NCBI GenBank assembly: GCA_033557465.1
Contig: CM066044.1
Coordinates: 193,370,184-193,434,183, forward strand
Source of the DNA: Ichthyophis bannanicus
Lineage: Eukaryota; Chordata; Amphibia; Gymnophiona; Ichthyophiidae
Direction: 5' to 3'
DNA: 64,000 bases
Shown here: positions 56,978 to 64,000 of the stretch, piece after piece
Position numbering within the stretch: position 1 is the first letter of the stretch
Layout: every line of letters starts with the position of its first letter
Position numbers and translations under genes: made by a program
Notes under the pieces: model-generated
Databases searched by the model: none
The model's input: only the letters and a program-made list of their open reading frames with translations
Told to the model about the DNA's origin: nothing

Positions 56978-58164
56978 TTGCTGGATTCTGAGTTGGAAGA
57001 AGGTGAGATCCCGCAGGCAGAGGATTCTCGCATCAGCTGGGTTTTCCACAGAGAGGAATTGTCAGCGTTGATAGCGCAGTCCACTAAGGTATTGAATGTT
57101 CGCACGGAGGTATCTGAGGAAGAGGAACCTCTAGAGCATAGGTTTTCAACCCAGTCCTCAGGGAACCCTAGGCCAGTCAGGTTTTCAGGATTCTCAGACT
57201 GAATATGCATGAGAAAGATTTGCATGTTCTGCCTTCATTGTATGCAAATCTATCTTATGCATATTCATTGTGGGAATCCTGAAAACCTGACTGGCCTAGG
57301 GTTTCCTGAGGACAGGGTTGAAAACCTATGCTCTAGAGGATCCACTGTTTCAGGCTGTGAGGTCAATGCAGAAGGTGTTCCTGGTGCATAGGCTCGTCCG
57401 CCGCATGATTCAGGATGAATGGGATGTTCCCGAAGGGGCGCTTAAGGGTACTCAAACAATGGCTCAACTTTACCCCATCTCAGATCAGGATAGAGAACTC
57501 TTCCGTGCTCCTAAGGTTGATACGGCAGTGTTGGCAGTAATTAAGAGACAATCCCAGTGGAGGGTAGTTCAGCCCTCAAGGATGTGCAGGACCGCAAGTT
57601 GGAAACACTCCTAAAGCAGGCATTTGACACCTATGCCCTGTCATTGTAGACCTCGGTGTGTGGAGTCTTTGTGGCCAGGGCCTGTCTCTGATGGGTTCAA
57701 GGGGATTCAGACGCCGAGCAGCAACGTTGGAGTCAGGAGCGGTATATCTGGCGGATGCCTTATATGACCTTATTAGATTCTTGCCTAAGGGTATGGCCTT
57801 GGTGGTGGTGGTAGCGAGGCGGTATTTGTGGCTCCGTAATTGGTCAGCAGATATGTCCTCCAAATCTAGGCTGAGCAAACTCCCATTCCAGGGTAAGCTC
57901 CTGTTTGGAGAGGACCTAGAGAAGCTGGTTAAGGATCTGGGAAAGACTAAGGGAGGATGGTTGCCGAAGGACAAGCAGAAATTGGGGCAGACGTCAACCC
58001 CAGGAAGAGGTCAGTCAAGAGAATTTAGGAGGTTTCGGTCACTAAGATTCACCCCCTATCAGTGGGGTCATTTCCCAGAGGGAGGGCCATCCTTTCAGGG
58101 CTTCAGAGGCAAGGGAAGGTGGTTCTACTCTTCCGTCTCAACAGCTCCCAAGAAAGCGCAGTGA
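56978..58164 (+). pseudogene. DIRS-E gag-like region, split by a MITE
   Basis: Before the MITE the frame reads an acidic LLDSELEEGEIPQAEDS to EEEEPLE. After it DPLFQAVRSMQKVF and MIQDEWDVPEGALKGTQ continue in register once the insertion and one copy of the duplication are set aside. A shift near 57600 leads to 57658-58164 with AVYLADALYDLIRFLPKGMA, ARRYLWLRNWSADMSSKSRL and LPFQGKLLFGEDLEKLVKDL, the conserved core of this DIRS gag type, then an Arg/Gly/Phe-rich tail. Confidence 0.65.
57137..57330. mobile_element. 194-bp palindromic hAT MITE with perfect 8-bp duplication
   Basis: CTCTAGAG at 57129-57136 and again at 57331-57338 flanks perfect 16-base ends CATAGGTTTTCAACCC and GGGTTGAAAACCTATG. 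The arms stay complementary for about 80 bases, so the single strand would fold into one long hairpin. It is non-coding. The 8-base duplication and size fit a hAT-type MITE. Confidence 0.93.
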
Positions 58165-58179
58165 ACAGAGGACAGGCCA

Positions 58180-59760
58180 GGGTTCCCATAGGGGGTCGGT
58201 TACAGGAGTTTTATGATGCCTGGACCCAAATCACGACCGATCAGTGGGTGCTGGAAGTCATCCAAGAAGGCTATGCCCTGGAATTCGCTCGGCCCCTTCG
58301 GGACACCTTTGTCACCTCCCCCTGCAAGGCACTGCCTAAGCAAAATGCAGTGTAGGAAACCCTGCAGTGGTTGCTAGGACTACAGGCAGTGGTAGAAGTG
58401 CCCCAAAGCTAACACGGGTTTGATCAATATTCCATCTACTTTGTGGCTCCAAAGAAAGAGGGTACCTTTCATCCCATTCTAGACCTCAAGTATGTAAATC
58501 GAACCCTTCAGGTGCTGCACTTTCACATGGAAATGTTGAGGTCAGTGATAGTGATGGTGTGGAAAGGTGAATTCTTGACGTCTCTCGACCTCAGAGGCTT
58601 ATCTCCACGTTCCAGTATGTGCACACAGTTTCTTTGATTCGTGGTGCCGGAGGGGGGGGGGGCATTTTCAGTTTTGGGTGTTACCTTTCAGACTGGCGAC
58701 TGCCCCTCAGACTTTCACCAAAGTCATGGTGGTAGTGGCAGCATTGCTGAGGCAAGACGACATTCTGGTCCACCCATACCTCGACAATTGGCTTAGAAGA
58801 AAAACGTCCCTAGAGGAAAGTAAGAAGGTGATGGAACAAATCGTTACATTCCTCCAGAGCCTCGGATGGGTGGTCAGTTTCGCCAAGAGTCAGATCATGC
58901 CATCGCAGGACCTGGAATATCTAGGCACATGGTTTCAGATGGATGTGGGGCGAGTATCGCTACCATTAGCGAGGGTACTCCAGCTGCAGAGGCAGATCAG
59001 ACAGTTTCTGCGGCTGCAAAAACCAACAGTGTGACATTACTTACAAGTGTTGGGCTCCATAGTGGCGTCAATCGAGATGGTCCCTTGGGCTCGGGCACAC
59101 AGGATACCGTTACAAAGAGTGTTGCTGTGCAGGTGGTCGGGGCAGGTTCACTGCTTTTCATGAAGCCTACTGTGTCTGGTGGAGGCATGCAGCACTCTCC
59201 AGTGGTGGCTTTGGCCCAACATGCTCCTGAAGGGCATTCCACTAGAGATACCGCACTAGATGTGACTCAAGATGGATGCTAGCCTAGTTGACTGGGGAGC
59301 ACATTGCGAAGCCCAATTTACACAGAGGCTATAGAAGAAGCAGGAGGCACAATGGACCATAAACCGTCCTGTACTGAGAGCAGTGGTTTTGGCACTACAA
59401 GGCTTTCAGGACCTGTTGCGAGGGAAAGCCATGAGGGTGTTCTCAGACAATGCTGCAATGGTGGCATACATCAACCGCCAGGGTGGCATGGGCAGTGCAC
59501 AAATGGAAGAGGAAGCTGGTCCATTGATGGCATGGGTGGAGTGCACATGGCCAGGCGAGAGAACATAGAAGCAGATTATCTCAGCAGAGTGAGGGTCGAT
59601 CCAGTGGAATGGACGCTTAATCAGAGCGTCTTTGGACAATTGGTGCACCAGTGGGAACAGCCAATCATGGATTTGATGGCAACCTGTGAGTCGGCCAAGG
59701 TGATATGGATTTACAGCAGAAGGAGAGAGTGCATAACAGAGGAGCTCAACATGCTAGTTT
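58180..59760 (+). pseudogene. DIRS-E pol: reverse transcriptase and RNase H remnants
   Basis: The lead ITTDQWVLEVIQEGYALEF matches the start of pol in C and D (ITADHWTLSIIREGYKLHF). RT follows in pieces: VAPKKEGTFHPILDLKYVN, SLDLRGLSPR (motif A decayed), LPFRLATAPQTFTKVM (motif B) and YLDN at 58777-58788, where the second catalytic Asp has become Asn. RNase H: FQDLLRGKAMRVFSDNAAMV and YINRQGGMGS around 59400-59510, then EADYLSRV. Stops and frameshifts occur throughout. A run of ten G at about 58654 marks a slippage site. Confidence 0.75.
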
Positions 59761-60169
59761 AACCATGGCCTGAGGAAGGGCTTCTGTATGTTTTTCCTCC
59801 CTGGCCTCTAACTGGCTGGGTAATGCAATGGATAGAGGCTTATGTGGGGCTGGTGCTCCTGATTGCCCCCAACTGGCCAAGGCAGCCATAGTACGTGGAT
59901 CTGATACGTATGATGATGGCATCTCCCAGCCCGAGAGGATCTGATGAGCCAGGGGCCAGTTCGGATGCCACAGGTGGATTGGTTCCTGCTTACAGCATGG
60001 TTCTTGAGAGGGTGTGGTTAAGAAAGAGATGTTATGTGCCATCAGTGATAATGACACTGCTTAAGGCCTGTAGACTGTCTACATCACTAACATATATCCA
60101 GATATAGAAAGTGTTTGAACATTGGTGCGTGACACAAAGTTGTTCCGCTATGTAGTGCTTAGTGCCAGA

Positions 60170-60990
60170 AATTCTGGCATTTCTTCAAGCGGGAATGGAC
60201 AAGGGCTTGGCTTGCAGCTCAGTGAAGGTGCAGGTAGCAGCCTTTTTGTGCTATAGGGGCAGAATCAGAGGGGTGTCCTTAGCCTCGTACCCGTATGTAA
60301 TTTGATTTCTAGGAGCGGTGAAGCAGATGCGACTGCCATGGAATCTCAATTTGGTTTTGTCTGTCTTGACAGAACCTCCCTTTGAGCCTTTGGGGGTCTA
60401 CATGTTGAAAAAACTAACATTGAAAGTGGTGTTTTTGGTAGCCATCTGTTAGGCTAGAAGGATTTCATTGCTGCAGGTGTTGTCATGCAGGGAGCCATAT
60501 CTGGTGATATCAAGGGACAAAGTGGTCTTAAGACTGATTCCCTCTTTCTTACCTTAAGTGCTATTGGTTTTCCATCTGAATCTGATAGTGTTCCTTCTGG
60601 TATTCTCAGGGATGGAGGGGGCATCTGCACCAGATCCCCTCCTAGGAAATCTTGACATGTGGTGCGTATTGAGAAGGTACCTGAAGAGCACAGGTCCTTT
60701 CTGTAAGTCAGAGTGCCTATTTGTATTTTTTGGAGGGCTGAGTAAGGGATAGGCGACATCCATATCCAGATGTGTTAGAGAGACTATTGCCAAGGCTTAT
60801 CTGGTGAGGTGTAGGCTGGTTCCCATCAGCTTGCGGGTGTATTCGACTTGGGACCAAGCAGTGTCATGGGCGGAGTTTAGTCTGGTGCCACCGGTCAACA
60901 TATGTAGAGCAGCTACCTGGTCCTCTTTTGTCTTCCTTTGTGAAGCATTACTGGTTGGATGTGCAGGCTTCAGAGGAGGCTTGTTTCGGC
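60170..60990 (+). pseudogene. DIRS-E tyrosine recombinase remnant
   Basis: Fragments LPWNLNLVLSVLTEPPFEPL, LTLKVVFLVAIC (then a stop) and ARRISLLQVLSCREPYL carry the first catalytic Arg region. The end FVKHYWLDVQASEE at about 60937-60978 carries the catalytic Tyr (60949-60951). Several stops and shifts lie between them. Confidence 0.7.
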
Positions 60991-61049
60991 TCAGCGGTGC
61001 TGTAGGCTGGGTTAGCGGGTCCCTTCCATGGAAGTATTGCTATGGTACA

Positions 61050-61141
61050 TCCCAAAGGTACCAGGACTGGACTGGAGGAACAAACTGGAAGAAGAAATTA
61101 GACCTTATTTGCTGTTCCTTGAGTTATTCCAGTCCAGTCCC
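61050..61141 (+). repeat. DIRS-E internal complementary region
   Basis: 'aaaggtaccaggactggact' on one side faces 'ttattccagtccagtcc' on the other. The left half is the inverse of the left element end (ttgttcctccagtccag), and the right half is the inverse of the right end (ctggagtaactcaag). Confidence 0.78.
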
Positions 61142-61540
61142 GAATCCCCCCCCTCCCTCCCCTTGTTAATGGATATCAGATAACTGAGGCTAACTGTTAG
61201 CACATGCCTCCCCAGCTGCAAGAAATCTATCTAGTTCAGAGTAGATAGCTTTGGGGGAATAGGAGTTCAAGGTGTTAAAAAGAAAAAGAAAAACAAAACA
61301 AAACAAAACAAAAGAGGAGTAAACGATGGAATAAGGCGGACAGTTAGGTGTTCACTGGGGTGGTGAAAGGAGGTTGAGGACTGGGATAACTGGTCTCCTG
61401 AAAAGTGCTGGCACCCATGACAGGTGAGTGTGGTTGACTTTCCTTCCCTGGTGGGAAGGGAGGTTGGTTCAGTGAGTTAATTACTTAATTTTCTAATTAG
61501 TTTGTTTCTAATAGTTGTCAATAGGATACTGAAGGCTGGG

Positions 61541-61624
61541 GGAGGTCATCGAAATCATAACATACTCAGGCTCCAAGCTGCTGGTAAGGCATGGATACCC
61601 AAAGGTACCAGGACTGGACTGGAG
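61541..61624 (+). repeat. DIRS-E right inverted terminal repeat
   Basis: 'ggaggtcatcgaaatcat' to 'ggtaccaggactggactgga', the inverse of 55712-55797. A short extension (gtaactcaagaaac...) follows to about 61672. Confidence 0.8.
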
Positions 61625-61885
61625 TGGAGTAACTCAAGAAACATTAATGAGCAGGTAAGGTCTATTCTTGTCTAATGTTGTCTTCTTCGGGATTGGTCTA
61701 ACAGTTGCAAGCTTTAAGTGCTTTGGTAAATTACCTTGAGAGAGGGAATTATGCACAATGTTTTGTATTATGTGAATAAAATAAAATTTGACTTTGGGTC
61801 ACCCCCCCCCCCTGGCGAAATACTGTGGTGTCATCTGAAGCACTGGGGTGCGCATGGCAGCACAGACGCTTATGATATGAGAATA

Positions 61886-61920
61886 TATATATATATATAT
61901 ATATATAAATATATATATAT
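61886..61920. repeat. AT microsatellite
   Basis: A (TA)n run of about 35 bases with one 'aaat' interruption. Confidence 0.9.
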
Positions 61921-62491
61921 AAAACAAACAAACATGGGGGATACGAGGAAATGTTAGATGAAGATTATTAAAAGAAAAGGAGCTTTTTTGGATCTGGGAT
62001 GTAAGGAACTTTTATGCTGGGCTGATAATATGGTAATGCCTAATAATATCAAATTGCTATCAGTTATTCTCCTACCAATCCCTGCCATAGATTAAATATG
62101 AAAAATACAATGCACCACACTAAGCATAGCGCTTGCTAAGTACTCTAAACATTTTTTTGCAGGTGACCTCAGCATAGAGCATACAAAACAGCTAAATCCA
62201 ATGCTACGTCCTGCTCCTATAAGATTCATCATCGGTCTCCACCAATTTATGTTTTGTCCTTGTTTTTTGGCCCTTTCACCAACAAATTTACAAATGATAA
62301 TTATAACAGTTCCAAAACTTATATGCAGTGAAAAAGCACATAGCTTCAGGAGGCGTGCTCAACTTTACTGCTGTGGTCCAAAATAAGGCTACAAGCATGC
62401 TCAACTCAACCTAACGGCTTGAACGAGGAGACTGAATGGATGTCGACTCTGTGATGTCATTATGGTGTTTTATGTTCTTTTGCAGGTCTGT

Positions 62492-62620
62492 TATTATCCA
62501 GAAGCATTGTCTGCTTCGTTACAGAATGCCTTCTTATTATCCAGAAGCATTGTCTGCTTCTTTACAGAATGCCTTCTTATTATCCAGAGGCATTGTCTGC
62601 TTCTTTACAGAATGCCTTCT
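62492..62620. repeat. 43-bp tandem repeat, three units
   Basis: Units 62492-62534, 62535-62577 and 62578-62620 begin TATTATCCAGA and end GAATGCCTTCT. Only two substitutions separate them, so the array is recent. One strand stays open through all three units but 43 is not a multiple of 3, so each unit reads in a different frame. Confidence 0.93.
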
Positions 62621-63249
62621 TCACACACTTTTACATGCTGTGTGTGGTTGCTGAACAGAATCATCCAGTTCTCCTGATGCTGCTGTGTAAATACTGGTGA
62701 AACTCGAGTCTAGCATGGGTGCAGCCTTATTCTGCTGGTTTTATGATTTATTTTTTCTAGAGGTCATTTGGTACAGCTATTATTCACTGTTGAGACTCCA
62801 CATCCATTATATATGCAGTGGCCTTATACGTAAATTTGTATTTGGGTGAGGATAATCTTACCCTTAGCCTATTATTGGTAAAACATCTGATATCTCATTT
62901 AGGATGCCCCTATTGCTGACCTGAAAAATCTAAATAGATCTGATATAATATCCTGTGAGTCATAACCACTCAGGACCAGCTCCATCCAGCTAGAACTTCA
63001 AAGCATCTGAAAGAATCTAGCAGCAGCCAAGTGAATTCCATTTGTACCATGGAGACTGACTGAAATTCATCTCTCTTAGTTTGGGCCCGTCCATCCTCCT
63101 AGGGAACAGAATGCAACAAACTAACTTTATCTCCCCCCACCCAATAATAACCTTTAGATTTTGTATTAAAACTGTGAATAAGCACTTGGGCTGTAGAACT
63201 TGAAATAGTAAGGTCTGAGGGCAGATCCGAGTGCTTAGGAGTCAACGAG

Positions 63250-63880
63250 AATGGCATGTGTGCTTCTGCAAGAGTGGATTTCTGTTATGTGTGGCATGGA
63301 GCACAGCCTGGGAAGCCAGGGTTCAAATCCCATCGATGCTCAATGTGACCTTAGGCAAATCATGTAACCCTTCATTGCCACCAATATTCCAGTGCCATGA
63401 TGATCAGCTATGGCACTTAAATGTTGGCAGGATGTTCAGCAGCAGTATCTGGGTAGGAACTGTGCCAAGCAGCACTTACCCGATCAGCATGACATTCAGC
63501 TGGCTTTCTTCCATGCAGTAAGTCGACAGCACCTGCTATCCCCAGGTGGTCTCCCATCCAAGTACTAGTCAGGCCCATTGCTGCTTAGCTTCTGAAATTG
63601 GGCTCATTCAAGACAGTAAAGCCATAGGCTACACCCTCTTTAAATGGATAGTCTAGAGATATTCAGTGGCACTATCCAGATAGTGTTGCTGAATATTGAG
63701 GTCAGCACCCTTATCTGGATGGCCTCCCATTGGCTGAGCAGCTAAAAGTTCTGAATATCGGGCCCTTGGTTTGTAAGCTTTCTGGAGACAGGGAAATATG
63801 TACTGTACCTGAATGTAACTTGCCTTGAGCTATACTGAAAAGGTATGTGCTAAACCCAAATAAATGCGAATAAGCATATA
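63250..63880 (+). repeat. Decayed SINE-type repeats with an embedded MITE
   Basis: A B-box-like 'gggttcaaatcccatc' at about 63320 and 'gaccttaggcaaatcatgt' match the SINE head at 14-135. The far end has 'cttgccttgagctatactga' and 'aaacccaaataaatgc', a SINE 3' tail. Between them 63650-63766 has GATATTCAG-type inverted ends like 12893-13272. Confidence 0.5.
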
Positions 63881-64000
63881 GCCCCTTTGATGCCTTTTGC
63901 TATCTAACCTGCAAAGAATCAGAACTGCTTTGGAACTACTATTGAAGCCATGAAAGCACATTTTACAAATGACACCCAAGTGTAATCTAGGACATCCAAG

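Larger units (their letters stand above)
55682..61672 (+). mobile_element. DIRS-E: older DIRS element of a second family
   Basis: Inverted ends: 55712-55797 ('tccagtccagttcctggtac' onward) pairs with 61541-61624 ('ggtaccaggactggactgga'). An ICR at 61050-61141 joins both end sequences. Between them, in order, are gag-like, RT, RNase H and recombinase remnants, all on the plus strand and heavily mutated. The termini and proteins differ from A-D, so it is a separate and older family. It lies upstream of the PRR35-like start and may sit in its promoter region or first intron. Confidence 0.85.
61673..63249. other. No gene recognised; contains short repeats
   Basis: Apart from an AT microsatellite (61886-61920) and the 43-bp tandem repeat, nothing is recognised. 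Short frames here are unconvincing. Confidence 0.4.

Noticed and set aside
62436..62677. Repeat protein from the 43-bp array
   Set aside because: The unit length is not divisible by three, so the repeated peptide words come from frame cycling, and no gene context is present.
1..64000. CRISPR arrays, operons, ribosome binding sites or phage features
   Set aside because: The sequence is vertebrate nuclear DNA. The tandem repeats found are minisatellites without spacers.

Overview
This is vertebrate nuclear DNA. The evidence is one host gene with consensus splice sites, long non-coding stretches, tRNA-derived SINEs, CR1/L2/L1 LINE fragments, hAT elements and MITEs. Five DIRS retrotransposons (tyrosine-recombinase type) lie in 64 kb. 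That density, with the L2/CR1 tails and 'TTTACTAA' MITEs, suggests an amphibian and most likely a caecilian. The species call is inference; a salamander, lungfish or reptile is not excluded.

The host gene is on the minus strand. Two coding exons (55259-53641 and 40095-39168) join in phase through AG|GTGAGA and a CAG acceptor into about 848 codons. The N-terminus carries a CCHC zinc finger and the KPKKPHYIPR context of the ZNF750/PRR35 family. The C-terminal exon carries a coiled coil and a PLDLS CtBP-binding-type motif. PRR35 is the best match. The 13.5-kb intron is mostly transposon: a MITE, DIRS-C (3'-truncated), an L2 scrap, and an L1 ORF2 fragment that DIRS-D has inserted into.

Layout: 1-2257 is SINE/L2 debris. 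DIRS-A (2258-6777) sits in an L2 3' end. 7590-10640 is a G-rich dispersed repeat. 10690-12375 is a plus-strand LINE broken by a minus-strand CR1-like LINE. 12633-13272 holds two MITEs. 13.3-21.4 kb is mostly unrecognised sequence. DIRS-B (21367-27102) contains a second copy of the G-rich repeat. 27470-29450 is a wrecked gene of a multicopy family of unknown function, split by a SINE. 30.8-31.7 kb has inverted and tandem repeats. 33.6-35.7 kb has a SINE and nested L2s. 37011-38008 is a hAT element with a perfect 8-bp duplication. 39.2-55.4 kb is the PRR35-like gene. An older DIRS of another family (DIRS-E, 55.68-61.67 kb) has its gag split by a 194-bp hAT MITE with a perfect duplication. 61.7-64 kb has a 43-bp x3 tandem repeat and SINE/MITE remnants.

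DIRS A-D share inverted terminal repeats (ITRs) and, where complete, an internal complementary region (ICR) that reproduces the joined ends; this is the circular-intermediate architecture of DIRS elements. C and D keep recognisable gag, RT-RNase H and tyrosine recombinase, all broken by stops and frameshifts. A and B keep long gag reading but have no readable pol, and they share derived sequence in its place, so they look like a gag-carrying non-autonomous subfamily. No intact autonomous element is present.
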